The notes: generated by a model not told the origin, from the letters alone. A DNA stretch of 64,000 bases from Alphaproteobacteria bacterium (GCA_002727315.1 PBWR01000010.1:1-64000), one strand, 5' to 3'. Positions 1-8,271 are shown, numbered from the stretch's first letter. Numbers and translations: made by a program.

Positions 1-2
1 AG

Positions 3-224
3 ACCGTGCACATGGGAATCCCGATCCTGGTCTCCCGCTCGGGCTTTACGGCCTGGGGGGTCGAGCTCGCCCGCGAGGCGAACCTCACCCTGATCGGCCG
101 GGCCCGCGGCAAGCGCTTCATGGCACTCGCGGGGCAGGACCGGATCGTCTTCGACGCGGACGCTGCGGATGGAGACGAACCCGCGAATGCAGTCCGGAAG
201 GGCGCGCGGGAGGATGTGGCCTGA
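3..224 (+). CDS. fdhD: FdhD formate dehydrogenase accessory sulfurtransferase, C-terminal part
   Basis: The frame is open from the left edge of the window, so only the last 73 residues are present. The segment GIPILVSRSGFTAWGVELAR followed by LTLIGRARGKRF is the characteristic C-terminal end of FdhD. In this family the protein moves sulfur from the cysteine desulfurase IscS to the bis-MGD cofactor, which formate dehydrogenase needs for activity. The catalytic cysteine loop lies upstream, outside the window. It fits its neighbours: mobA follows with a tiny overlap, and the formate dehydrogenase alpha subunit lies convergently downstream. Family assignment is confident; nothing can be said about its start. 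Confidence 0.9.
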   Translation, partial: TVHMGIPILVSRSGFTAWGVELAREANLTLIGRARGKRFMALAGQDRIVFDADAADGDEPANAVRKGAREDVA

Positions 225-865
225 CCAAACCTCTTTCCAGCGATGTCCTCGGCCTGATCCTCGCCGGCGGGCAGGCGCGGCGCATGGGCGGCTGCGACAA
301 AGCGCTGGTCGAACTGGCCGGTCGGCCGCTGCTCGCCCACGCCATCGCGCGTGCCACGCCTCAGGTCTCTCGGTTGGTGATCAACGCCAATGGCGACCCG
401 GCCCGGTTCGATGCGTTCGGCCTGCCGGTGGTTGCGGACAGCGTGACCGAAGACGATGGCGGGTCGGCCGGCCCTCTCGCCGGCGTGCTGGCGGGCATGG
501 AGTGGGCAGCGGCGCACGCGGCGGATTGTCGCTGGATTGCGACTTTCCCCACCGATGCGCCGTTTTTTCCGGCCGATCTCGTTCCGCAACTCGCCGATGC
601 GACTGCGAATGAGAACGTCATGCTTGCATGTGCGGAATCGCGTGGTCGGCGTCACCCGGTCTTCGGCCTCTGGCCTGTGGATTTGCAGGCGGACCTGCGC
701 CGCTCACTAGTGGAAGACCGGGTTCGCAAGGTCGAATCCTGGACGGCACGGCACGGGCTTGCGTGCGTTTCGTTTCCCGCTTCGGTTGTGGACCCGTTCT
801 TCAATATCAACCGCCCGGACGATGTGAACGCGGCGGCTGAAATTTTCACAAAACTGAATTCCTAG
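221..865 (+). CDS. mobA: MobA molybdenum cofactor guanylyltransferase
   Basis: MobA attaches GMP to molybdopterin to make the MGD cofactor used by formate dehydrogenase. The nucleotide-binding signature reads LILAGGQARRMGGCDKALVE near the N-terminus, and the hallmark TFPTDAPFFP occurs about 110 residues in. The first ATG (284) lies inside the signature, after LAGG, so it cannot be the true start. In frame upstream I see no ATG or GTG, only a CTG at 221 that overlaps the fdhD stop (CTGA); I use it as the provisional start, giving 214 residues. The overlap argues for translational coupling to fdhD. Product is confident, start is not. Confidence 0.88.
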   Translation: MTKPLSSDVLGLILAGGQARRMGGCDKALVELAGRPLLAHAIARATPQVSRLVINANGDPARFDAFGLPVVADSVTEDDGGSAGPLAGVLAGMEWAAAHAADCRWIATFPTDAPFFPADLVPQLADATANENVMLACAESRGRRHPVFGLWPVDLQADLRRSLVEDRVRKVESWTARHGLACVSFPASVVDPFFNINRPDDVNAAAEIFTKLNS

Positions 866-1009
866 AATCCATTTCAGTCGTGAATTGACTCTTCGCTCCG
901 GACTCAATTAAATCCCTCGGCCGAATAAAGGCGCCTACCAAAAGCCGGGGCGCCGCGCGCCAGTCGGCAACAAGTTGGCGGTGCGCTTCACGGCCCGAGG
1001 GAGGGGAGG

Positions 1010-1147
1010 AGAGTAGAGCAAAGAAAGGTTCGGTGCCTGGCGCCGGAACGGCGGGAAAGGGGGGACAAGAAGACCTGCCCGTAGAAAATGCTCTGTCTTA
1101 GATCTGAGGGGTCCGGTACGGAATTGCGTGCCGGGCCTTTTCTTTTT
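1010..1147 (+). ncRNA. Candidate structured small RNA ending in an intrinsic terminator
   Basis: No gene fits between mobA and the convergent cupin gene (866-1283). Within it, AGAGCA (1015-1020) can pair with TGCTCT (1089-1094), enclosing a hairpin at 1029-1048 (TTC plus GGTG against CACC-type partners, one G-U and one bulge) and a weaker G-rich helix at about 1048-1082. An 11-bp terminator stem follows at once. I do not recognise 6S, SRP, RNase P or tmRNA signatures. It could instead be the long 3' untranslated end of the fdhD-mobA transcript. The fold is by eye only; start and strand are inferred from the terminator. Confidence 0.35.
1110..1147 (+). terminator. Rho-independent terminator
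   Basis: GGTCCGGTACG (1110-1120) pairs with CGTGCCGGGCC (1127-1137) over 11 bp with two G-U pairs and a six-base loop, followed by TTTTCTTTTT. The T-tract exists only on the plus strand. It would end the fdhD-mobA transcript or a separate small RNA. Confidence 0.75.
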
Positions 1148-1192
1148 CCACCTTTTCGTTACGCGCGCGAGCGCAGGCGGGACATGTTGTTT

Positions 1193-1275
1193 GATGGAGC
1201 CCTCATCCTGAGCTTGGCGAAGGAGAGGGCGATCATCCTCGTACTTCGACAGGCTCAGCATTAGGATGATCGCGC
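1193..1275. repeat. REP-like intergenic palindromic element
   Basis: The arms CTCATCCTGAGCTTGGCGAA (from about 1202) and the inverted partner CTTCGACAGGCTCAG (from about 1246) flanked by AGGATGATCG form an imperfect inverted repeat. CTTCGACAGGCTCAG with nearby CATCCT is a very widespread intergenic repeat core in proteobacteria. It lies between convergent transcription units, the usual place for such elements. I saw no second copy in the window. Confidence 0.6.
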
Positions 1276-1283
1276 GGTGCGAC

Positions 1284-1838
1284 TTACTCCGCGGCAATCT
1301 GTTGCAGATTTCCCTCGTCGTCGACCTTGAGGCCGGTCTCGCGGGCGCGCTCGATGACGCTGGGGTGCCACGACACCTTCCCGGCATCCGGGCCGCCGAC
1401 GATGGCGAGCATCATCGCATCCGCCTCGCCCGAGATGCAGCGGAACCCCCGGTAAACGCCGACGGGGACGCTGACCACGTCCAGCGGTTCCAGCGCGATG
1501 GCGCGTTCCTCGTCACCCTCGAGCCAGACCACCTCCCACGTCCCCTTCATGGGCACGAAGACCTCTTCGGTCTGGTGGACATGGAAGGCCGGCCCCGAGC
1601 CCGAGCCGGGATGGGTCTTGTTGTAGACCAGCGAGAACCCGACGGCGTTGCCAAGCTTCGGCACCAGATCGGGATCGTCCATGTTCTCCGTCACGTTCAT
1701 GCCGATGACGTTGACGATCTCGCGCTCGTGGCCCGGGATGCGCTGGTCGAGATAGGCGAGGTCGGAGCCGTTGCAGTCGGCGTAGCGCACGACGTGCTTG
1801 TCTTCCATTTCGTCGATGGAGATTTTCGGGGTGTCCAT
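1284..1838 (-). CDS. Cupin-domain protein (paralogue of the one at 10.6-11.2 kb)
   Basis: A 184-residue single-domain cupin. The metal-binding first motif reads FHVHQTEEVFVPMKGTWEV at about residues 89-107, with two histidines and a glutamate, and the second motif lies around DVVSVPVGVYRGFRC. Cupins of this kind bind Fe, Mn or Zn and may be dioxygenases, isomerases or sensors; the sequence does not say which. No signal peptide or membrane segment is visible. It sits 67 bp downstream of the formate dehydrogenase alpha gene on the same strand, so it is probably cotranscribed. A close relative lies behind the acyl-CoA dehydrogenase gene at 10626-11171. Substrate unknown. Confidence 0.85.
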   Translation of the reverse strand: MDTPKISIDEMEDKHVVRYADCNGSDLAYLDQRIPGHEREIVNVIGMNVTENMDDPDLVPKLGNAVGFSLVYNKTHPGSGSGPAFHVHQTEEVFVPMKGTWEVVWLEGDEERAIALEPLDVVSVPVGVYRGFRCISGEADAMMLAIVGGPDAGKVSWHPSVIERARETGLKVDDEGNLQQIAAE

Positions 1839-1905
1839 GGGCTTTCCTCCGGTCTGATCCGGCGGAAAGTGTCCGGCGGCGCGCGGCGGGAGTCAAACCG
1901 CTCGG

Positions 1906-4674
1906 TTACTCCGCCGCGTCCCGTTCCGCCTTTTGCACCTTTGCGGCGCAGAACTTGAACTCGGGGATCTTGCCGTAGGGGTCGAGCTGCGGATTGGTGA
2001 GCAGGTTCGCTGCCGCGTCGGCAAAGCAGAACGGGATGAACACCATGCCCTCCGGCACATCGCGATCCGAACGGGCCGCAAGTTCGATGGTGCCGCGCCG
2101 GGTCGAGACCTGGATCGGATCACCCGGCCAGATGTCGAGGCGTTTCATCTCGCGCGGGTGAAGCGAGGCGACGGCCTCGGGCTCCAGATGGTCGAGGATG
2201 GTCGCCCGCCGGGTGATCGCGCCGGTGTGCCAATGTTCGAGCAATCGCCCGGTCGACAGCACCATCGGATAGTCCGCGTCGGGCAGTTCGTCGGGCGGCG
2301 CGAATTCCGTCGGGACGAACCGGCCGCGCCCCGATGCGGTCGGGAAGCCGGACGCGAACATGATTTCGGTTCCCGGTTCGTCCTCGGCCCCGCACGGATA
2401 TGTGACGGCATCCTCGCGCTCGAGCCGGTCCCAGGTGATGCCGTCAATCGAGCGCATCGCCTCGCGCAGTTCGTCATAGACCTCGCGCGGACCGGTATAG
2501 TTCCAGTCGAGGCCGATCCGGTTGGCGATATCCTGGATGATCGACAGGTCCTGGCGCGCGTCTCCGGGCACATCGAGGGCGGGGCGGCCCAGCTGGACCT
2601 GGCGGTTGGTGTTGGTCACGGTGCCGGACTTCTCGGGCCAGGCCGAGGCCGGCAGGATGACATCGGCATGGAAGGCGGTTTCGGTCAGGAAGATTTCCTG
2701 CACCACCAGGTGGTCGAGGCTCGCGAGCCCCTGGCGGGCATGGTGCTGGTCCGGATCGGACATGGCCGGGTTTTCGCCCATCACGTACATCGCGTGAATG
2801 TCCCCGGCGCGCGCCGCATCCATGATCTCGACGACTGTCAGGCCGGGCTCGAGGTCGAGCCCGTCGACGTCCCACAGGGCCTCGAACCGGGCTCTGGTAT
2901 CCGGGTCGGTGACAGGCTGATAGTCGGGATAGACCATCGGGATCAGCCCCGAATCCGACGCCCCCTGGACATTGTTCTGTCCGCGCAGGGGGTGCAGACC
3001 CGTTCCGGGGCGTCCGACCTGGCCGGTCATCAGCGCCAGCGAGATCAGGCAGCGCGCATTGTCGGTGCCGTGCACATGCTGGGAAATGCCCATGCCCCAG
3101 AAAATGATCGACCGGTCCGCGGTGGCATATGTCCGCGCCACGTCCCGGATGGTCTCGGGGTCGATGCCGCACACCTCGGACATGGCCTCGGGCGTGAACG
3201 GCGTCAGGGAATCGCGCAGCGCCTCGTAATCCTGGGTGTATCCGGCGATGTACTGCGCGTTGACCAGCCCTTCGTCCACGATCGTATGCATGATCGCGTT
3301 CAGCAGCGCGACGTCAGTGCCGGGTTTGAATTGGAGGAAATGATCGGCGTGGCGGGTGAGGGAATAGCCACGCGGGTCGATGCAGATCAGCTTCGCGCCG
3401 CGCCGGGCCGCGTCCTTGATATAGGTCGCGGCGACCGGGTGATTCTCGGTCGGCCGGGCGCCGATCACGATGATACAGTCGGTATCCTCCGCTGCGGTGA
3501 AGGGCGCGGTGACCGCGCCTGAGCCGATGGTCTCCATCAGGGCTGCGACCGAGCTGGCGTGGCACAGCCGGGTACAGTGGTCGACATTGTTCGTCCGGAA
3601 GCCCGCCCGGATCAGCTTCTGGAACAGATAGGCTTCCTCGTTCGAGCCCTTGGCCGATCCAAACCCGGCCACCGCGTTGCCGCCATGTTCATCACGCGCC
3701 TTGGCAAGGCCTGCCGCCGCGGCGTCGAGGGCCTCCTCCCACGTCGCTTCGCGGAAATGGGTCGAGGGGTCGGCCGGATCGACCTGGTCGTCCCAGCGCT
3801 TGCCGACGCCATCCTTGCGGACCAGCGGTTTCGTCAGCCGATGGGGGTGGTGCACATAGTCCAGCCCGAACCGGCCCTTCACGCACAGGCGCTGTTCGTT
3901 GGCCGGGCCGTCGCGCCCCTCCACCTTCAGAATCCGGTCGTCCTTCAGGTGATAGGTGATTTGGCAGCCCACACCGCAGAACGGGCAGACGCTGTCCACC
4001 AACCGGTCGGCCTTGGCGACGCCGACACCCGCTTCATCGACCATGGTCGATGGCAACAGGGCCCCGGTCGGACAGGCCTGCACGCATTCGCCGCAGGCCA
4101 CGCAGGTCGACTCGCTCATCGGATCGTCGAAGTCGAAGACAATCTTCGAGCCTGACCCTCTCGCAGCCATGCCGATCACGTCGTTGGTCTGCACTTCGCG
4201 GCATGCCCGGACACACAGATTGCAGTGGATGCAGGCATCCAGATTGACGGCCATCGCGGCATGACTGGTGTCGGGCGCTGGTGCCGCGCGGGCGGGAAAG
4301 CGGCTGTCCGAGACCCCGGACCGGTCGGCCCAGTTCCAGAATTTCGAATCCCCATCGTGGGTTGTGGCGCGGTCGGGCTGGTCGGCGACCAGCAGTTCGA
4401 ACACCATCTCGCGTGCCTTGCGAGCCCGCTCGGCCTCGGTGTCGACGACCATGCCGTCGGTGGGCTTGCGCAGGCAGGAGGCGGCGAGCACCCGCTCGCC
4501 CTCGACATGCACCATGCAGGCGCGGCAATTCCCGTCGGGCCGGTAGCCCGGTTCGGGCGCGTAGCACAGATGCGGGATGTCGGTGCCCTCGCGGACGGCG
4601 ACCTGCCAGATCGTCTCGTCCGGCGCGGCCGTGACCTCACGCCCGTTGAGGGTAAAACGGATGGGTTCGCTCAT
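1906..4674 (-). CDS. fdhA: NAD-dependent formate dehydrogenase alpha (catalytic) subunit
   Basis: A 922-residue cytoplasmic molybdo- or tungsto-enzyme subunit that oxidises formate to CO2. From the N-terminus: a [2Fe-2S] domain (C37, C50, C53, C67), a NuoG-like His-Cys region, two ferredoxin-type [4Fe-4S] motifs (C148/151/154/158 and C191/194/197/201), a further cluster site (C230, C233, C237, C264), then the bis-MGD catalytic domain. The metal ligand is a cysteine, C371, followed by H372 in VDHCTRLCHASS; selenocysteine enzymes have U there. The C-terminal MGD-binding domain includes VLSTGRLLEHWHTGAITRRA. No twin-arginine signal is seen, in keeping with a soluble NAD-linked enzyme. Partners are the fused beta subunit at 5.6-7.3 kb, FdhD and MobA. 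Confidence 0.95.
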   Translation of the reverse strand: MSEPIRFTLNGREVTAAPDETIWQVAVREGTDIPHLCYAPEPGYRPDGNCRACMVHVEGERVLAASCLRKPTDGMVVDTEAERARKAREMVFELLVADQPDRATTHDGDSKFWNWADRSGVSDSRFPARAAPAPDTSHAAMAVNLDACIHCNLCVRACREVQTNDVIGMAARGSGSKIVFDFDDPMSESTCVACGECVQACPTGALLPSTMVDEAGVGVAKADRLVDSVCPFCGVGCQITYHLKDDRILKVEGRDGPANEQRLCVKGRFGLDYVHHPHRLTKPLVRKDGVGKRWDDQVDPADPSTHFREATWEEALDAAAAGLAKARDEHGGNAVAGFGSAKGSNEEAYLFQKLIRAGFRTNNVDHCTRLCHASSVAALMETIGSGAVTAPFTAAEDTDCIIVIGARPTENHPVAATYIKDAARRGAKLICIDPRGYSLTRHADHFLQFKPGTDVALLNAIMHTIVDEGLVNAQYIAGYTQDYEALRDSLTPFTPEAMSEVCGIDPETIRDVARTYATADRSIIFWGMGISQHVHGTDNARCLISLALMTGQVGRPGTGLHPLRGQNNVQGASDSGLIPMVYPDYQPVTDPDTRARFEALWDVDGLDLEPGLTVVEIMDAARAGDIHAMYVMGENPAMSDPDQHHARQGLASLDHLVVQEIFLTETAFHADVILPASAWPEKSGTVTNTNRQVQLGRPALDVPGDARQDLSIIQDIANRIGLDWNYTGPREVYDELREAMRSIDGITWDRLEREDAVTYPCGAEDEPGTEIMFASGFPTASGRGRFVPTEFAPPDELPDADYPMVLSTGRLLEHWHTGAITRRATILDHLEPEAVASLHPREMKRLDIWPGDPIQVSTRRGTIELAARSDRDVPEGMVFIPFCFADAAANLLTNPQLDPYGKIPEFKFCAAKVQKAERDAAE

Positions 4675-4727
4675 GAGCCGGTCAGGGTGCCGCGTACACG
4701 CGATCTATGTCCAGTGGGATCAGGCGA

Positions 4728-5174
4728 TCAGCGAATCTCTAGAAGCTCGACGTCGAACATCAGTGTGGCGTTCGGCGGGATCACGCCGCCCGCCCCACGT
4801 GCGCCGTAGCCGAGCGCCGGGGGGATGATCAGGGTGCGCTTGCCGCCCGGCCGCATGCCGGCCACGCCTTCGTCCCAGCCGCCGATCACGCGTCCGGCGC
4901 CGAGTGGGAAGGAGAAGGGCTGGTTGCGGTCCTTCGAACTGTCGAACTTGCGGCCCTTTTCGCCATCCACATACAGCCAGCCGGTGTAGTGCACAATGAC
5001 ATTGTCGCCGGCCTTGGCGGCCTCGCCGTCGCCGGCTTCGGAATCGATATATCGCAGGCCGCTGGAGGTGGTGACGGGATCCTGGGCTTCGGAATTGTCG
5101 GACATGATGAGAACCATCGCTGCGGCAAGAAACGCCACAGTCAGCAAGTGTTTGAAACGATGTTGGAGCGCCAT
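4728..5174 (-). CDS. FKBP-type peptidyl-prolyl cis-trans isomerase, exported
   Basis: A 148-residue protein with an N-terminal hydrophobic segment (about residues 8-25, FKHLLTVAFLAAAMVLIM) that looks like a signal peptide or anchor, followed by one FKBP domain. Family residues are clear: VIVHYTGWLYVDGEKGRKFD, the VIGGWDEGV helix, LIIPPALGYG and IPPNATLMFDVELL. FKBPs isomerise X-Pro bonds during folding, here in the periplasm. It lies between the two formate dehydrogenase subunit genes on the same strand, 53 bp before fdhA, an odd position for an unrelated folding factor. Confidence 0.92.
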   Translation of the reverse strand: MALQHRFKHLLTVAFLAAAMVLIMSDNSEAQDPVTTSSGLRYIDSEAGDGEAAKAGDNVIVHYTGWLYVDGEKGRKFDSSKDRNQPFSFPLGAGRVIGGWDEGVAGMRPGGKRTLIIPPALGYGARGAGGVIPPNATLMFDVELLEIR

Positions 5175-5261
5175 GGGGTACTACCTCCTGAGGGACAAGG
5201 GCAAGGCTGGGCTGAGATTTAGCCCAGCCCGGCGCATGATCGAAATGACTTGCCCGTGAAC

Positions 5262-5558
5262 TTAGCCGACACCCGCCGTCAGCACACCCCGTTGTACGGC
5301 GCTTGTCAGGGCGGGGCCGTCATACAGGCCCATGGCGTTGTTCTGGCTGAGGAAGCCGAACTTCTCGTAGAAGCCCTCCTTGCCGAACACCGATGTCAGG
5401 AAGATCCGGTCGAAGGGCAGCTTGTCGAGCAGCCCCTGCAGGACCATCCGTCCCACGCCGCGGCCCTGGTGTGCGTTGGCAACGACCACATCGAACACGG
5501 TCGCGTAGTACACGTCGTCGGAAGTGGCCCCCGCGGCGGCGGAGGCGTTCTGGAACAA
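5262..5558 (-). pseudogene. GNAT acetyltransferase, N-terminus missing
   Basis: About 85 residues match the second half of a small GNAT N-acetyltransferase: YYATVFDVVVANAHQGRGVG is beta4 plus the acetyl-CoA loop (QGRGVGR), and IFLTSVFGKEGFYEKFGFL is the C-terminal fold. The first 50-60 residues of a normal GNAT are absent. Homology stops near position 5535, where the opposite strand becomes the end of another gene. A GTG or ATG start near 5558 can be proposed, but the product would lack the N-terminal half of the fold, so I call it a relic. Confidence 0.75.
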
Positions 5559-5628
5559 CGAACCCTTCGCCGCGGACGGCGGCTATCAGGACGATTCCCG
5601 CCTCTACCGCTGGGAGTTCGGGGACTAG
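5524..5628 (+). pseudogene. C-terminal stub of a YCII-like protein
   Basis: On the plus strand the sequence reads AEAFWNNEPFAADGGYQDD then SRLYRWEFGD and a TAG stop at 5626-5628. The pattern (xEAFxxxxPFxxxGxx....xxRW) resembles the C-terminal end of YCII-related proteins, which in intact form have about 95-100 residues. Nothing upstream extends it: the region before 5540 is the opposite-strand GNAT fragment. It therefore looks like the surviving tail of a gene cut at a deletion or rearrangement joint. Family call is tentative; the coding character of the stub is more secure. Confidence 0.45.
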
Positions 5629-5631
5629 GGC

Positions 5632-7326
5632 TCAAGCCTCGTCGGCGAAGTATTTCAGCACGCTGTCCATGGGGTTGGGCGCGGCCTGCCCGAGGCCGCA
5701 GATGGAGGCATCGCGCATGGCATCGGAGAGTTCTGCCAGCAATTTTTTGTCCCAGTTACCGGCCTGCATCAGCGCGACAGCCTTCTCGGTCCCGACCCGG
5801 CACGGCGTGCACTGGCCGCAGCTCTCGTCCTCGAAGAATTGCATCAGGTTGATCGCGGCATCGCGGATACTGTCTTCCTGGGACAGCACGACCACGGCGC
5901 CCGAACCGACGAAACAGCCATGTTCCTCCAGTGTGCCGAAGGCCATGGGCAGGTCCGCCATCGACGCCGGCAGGATGCCGCCCGACGCGCCGCCCGGCAG
6001 ATAGGCCTTGAGCGTGTGGCCGTCGGCCATGCCGTCGCAATATTCCTCGACCAGTTCGTTCAGGGTGACCCCGTTGGGTGCGATCTTCACACCGGGATAC
6101 TTGACCCGGCCCGAGACGGACCAGGCGCGCACGCCCGCATGCCCGCGTAGGCCCTGGTCCTTGTACCAGGCTGCGCCGGACTCCATGATTTCACGGATCC
6201 AGAAGACGGTTTCCACATTGTGGACGAGGGTCGGCTGGCCGAACACCCCGACCTGCGCGACATAGGGCGGGCGGTGGCGCGGCAGTCCGCGTTTGCCCTC
6301 GATTGATTCGATCAGCGCCGATTCCTCGCCGCAGATATAGGCCCCGGCGCCCCGGCGTAGCTGGATGTAGCCCGGCCCGATGATGCCCGCGGCCTCGATG
6401 GCGGCGATTTCACGCGTCAGGATTTCGCGGGCCGCCGGGTATTCGTCGCGCAGATAGATCCAGAGCTGTTCGGCATCGACCGCCCAGGCCGCGATCAGCG
6501 CACCTTCGAGCACGGCGTGGGGCGAGCGTTCGAGGAAATACCGGTCCTTGAAGGTGCCCGGTTCGCCCTCGTCGGCGTTGATGACCAGCGTGTGCGAACC
6601 CTCGGCCGCGCGCACGAAATCCCATTTCGCGGGCACTGGAAATCCGGCGCCGCCCATGCCGCGCAGGTCGGCGCGCTCGAGCGCCGAGTGGACCATCTCG
6701 TAGGTCCGGTGTTCGGCCACGCAAGATTGGAAGATGGCATAGGCGCCGCGCTGCTGGGCTGCTTCCAGGGTTTGGTAGGGCTGGACCTCGGGGGCGACGT
6801 CACGCGCGGCGACGGCGGCGCCCACGCTGTCGACCGTCGCGGCATTGATATGGCGGTGTCCCACTTCGGCCACCGGCGCGTAATCGCAACCGCCCATACA
6901 GGGCGCGCGCGTGATCCGGACGGTCGCGTCTGCATCCTCTTCCAGCGCGGCGCGCAGCCGGTCCGCGCCGGCAAGCATGCAGGGCAGGCTGTCGCAGACC
7001 CGGACTGTGACCTCGGGCATATCCACCTGATCGTCGGTCGCGACATCGAAGTGGGCATAGAATGTCGCCACCTCGTAGACCTCGACCAGCGACAGCTTCA
7101 TCAGGTCGGCCAGCGCGGTGAGATGGCGCGGGGAGAGGCCGTGATGCGCATCCTGGATTGTGTGCAGATGTTCGATCAGCAAATCGCGGCGCACCGGTGC
7201 GTCACCCAGGAGGGTGCGGATCTCGGCGACCGCGTCGGGGTCGACCTGCCGGCCCTTCGGGTGCGGGACGGCGTTGCGGCGTCCCGCGCCGGGATGGTGA
7301 AACTTCTGGGTCTTGTTGCCGGTCAT
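5632..7326 (-). CDS. fdhB: Formate dehydrogenase beta subunit, NuoE-NuoF fusion
   Basis: A 564-residue fusion of two electron-transfer modules. Residues ~25-170 are a NuoE/FdsG thioredoxin-like domain with the [2Fe-2S] cysteines C111, C116, C143 and C147. Residues ~200-564 are NuoF/FdsB: the FMN and NADH region contains GMGGAGFPVPAKWDF and INADEGEPGTFKDR, and the [4Fe-4S] site is ESCGQCTPCRVG plus SICGLGQ. It passes electrons from the alpha subunit to NAD+. The fused two-subunit layout matches the Fdh1-type enzyme known in Methylorubrum rather than the separate fdsG-fdsB layout. It is the promoter-proximal subunit gene but is separated from fdhA by almost 1 kb. Confidence 0.94.
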   Translation of the reverse strand: MTGNKTQKFHHPGAGRRNAVPHPKGRQVDPDAVAEIRTLLGDAPVRRDLLIEHLHTIQDAHHGLSPRHLTALADLMKLSLVEVYEVATFYAHFDVATDDQVDMPEVTVRVCDSLPCMLAGADRLRAALEEDADATVRITRAPCMGGCDYAPVAEVGHRHINAATVDSVGAAVAARDVAPEVQPYQTLEAAQQRGAYAIFQSCVAEHRTYEMVHSALERADLRGMGGAGFPVPAKWDFVRAAEGSHTLVINADEGEPGTFKDRYFLERSPHAVLEGALIAAWAVDAEQLWIYLRDEYPAAREILTREIAAIEAAGIIGPGYIQLRRGAGAYICGEESALIESIEGKRGLPRHRPPYVAQVGVFGQPTLVHNVETVFWIREIMESGAAWYKDQGLRGHAGVRAWSVSGRVKYPGVKIAPNGVTLNELVEEYCDGMADGHTLKAYLPGGASGGILPASMADLPMAFGTLEEHGCFVGSGAVVVLSQEDSIRDAAINLMQFFEDESCGQCTPCRVGTEKAVALMQAGNWDKKLLAELSDAMRDASICGLGQAAPNPMDSVLKYFADEA

Positions 7327-7610
7327 GGGGTGCCGTGCGCTGGAAGCGTTGAGTGCCGGGTGCGGGCGAATCGCATTAGATTGCTCGTCAGGGCCGGGGT
7401 CAACTCTGCGACGGATGCGCGAGGCAGAAACGTCTATGGAACCTAAGATCGGATTGCGTGCCCGTGTGGAACTGGCGAAACTCTCGGTAAGCTGAGATTT
7501 TCAGGCCAGACGGCCGAAAACTTATCCTAGATCGACAATTTTGTTAGGTTTCAATGGCTTGTCTCTGCCGAACCCCGGCCGCCCGTCACAAATTCGTCAC
7601 GCACTAGCAC
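7327..7610. other. Intergenic region upstream of fdhB and dksA
   Basis: This stretch separates the divergent fdhB and dksA. I see no coding sequence with family character and no strong hairpin. It must hold the promoter of the formate dehydrogenase genes, but I could not pick a convincing one. Confidence 0.5.
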
Positions 7611-7639
7611 TTGCCGCCGATGGGCGCCGCGCATATATT
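7611..7639 (+). promoter_or_regulatory. Sigma-70-type promoter for dksA
   Basis: TTGCCG (7611-7616) and TATATT (7634-7639) are 17 bp apart, about 57 bp before the dksA start. Spacing and both hexamers are close to the housekeeping consensus. Confidence 0.55.
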
Positions 7640-7696
7640 CCGCGCCCAAAATAAGCCGAAGGGCCTTGGTACAGTGTTTTAGGGAAATTGAACGTC

Positions 7697-8116
7697 ATGT
7701 CGTCAAACATGCTTTCTCCGGACTATGTTCCGGCCGACAAAGAAGACTTCATGAATCCGATGATGCAGGAGTTTTTCCGTCAGCGGCTGGTCGCATGGCG
7801 CGAGGAACTGCTGCGCGAGTCCGGGCTGACGCTGCAAAACATGCAGACGACCAGCATGCAGGAGCCGGATATCGCGGACCGGGCGACGCTGGAGAGCGAA
7901 AGGTCGCTCGAGCTGCGCACCCGTGATCGTGAGCGAAAGCTCATCTCGAAAATCGACGCGGCACTGCGCCGCATCGAGGCGGGGGAGTACGGCTATTGCG
8001 AGGATACCGGTGAGCCCATCGGGGTGCGCAGGCTGATCGCGCGGCCGATCGCGACCCTCAGCATCGAAGCCCAGGAACGCCACGAGCGGATGGAACGCAC
8101 CCACCGCGACGAGTAG
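7697..8116 (+). CDS. dksA: DksA/TraR family transcription regulator
   Basis: DksA binds the RNA polymerase secondary channel and, with ppGpp, adjusts rRNA and amino-acid promoters. This 139-residue protein has the long coiled-coil region (residues ~25-95) and a C-terminal globular part. The zinc finger is degenerate: only one of the usual four cysteines remains (YGYCEDTGEPIG, then RLIARPIATLSIEAQERHER). That one-cysteine form is usual for alphaproteobacterial DksA, so it is not damage. I chose ATG 7697, 11 bp behind AGGGA; TTG 7688 and ATG 7709 are in frame and possible. Confidence 0.92.
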   Translation: MSSNMLSPDYVPADKEDFMNPMMQEFFRQRLVAWREELLRESGLTLQNMQTTSMQEPDIADRATLESERSLELRTRDRERKLISKIDAALRRIEAGEYGYCEDTGEPIGVRRLIARPIATLSIEAQERHERMERTHRDE

Positions 8117-8271
8117 ATCCTCGGGTCTGATTTCGCCTATCTGAAAAACCGTCCGGTACGCGCATTGTTGCGCGTCGACCGGTTGTGCATGCCTGCCGAA
8201 AACCTGCTAGCGTTTGCTCAAGCACGCCCGACAGAGATGCGTGCACGATGCGGGAAAAGGGGAGATGCGCG

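Noticed and set aside
935-1387. 150-residue minus-strand frame containing LSLSKYEDDRPLLRQAQDEG
   Set aside because: This is the translation of the REP-like repeat, a well-known false gene.
1933-3522. 529-residue open frame opposite fdhA
   Set aside because: Shadow of the high-GC fdhA gene. The sequence has no domain character, and fdhA on the other strand has full family motifs.
7981-8100. DksA zinc finger with one cysteine as a damaged gene
   Set aside because: One-cysteine DksA is normal in alphaproteobacteria, so it is not a lesion.
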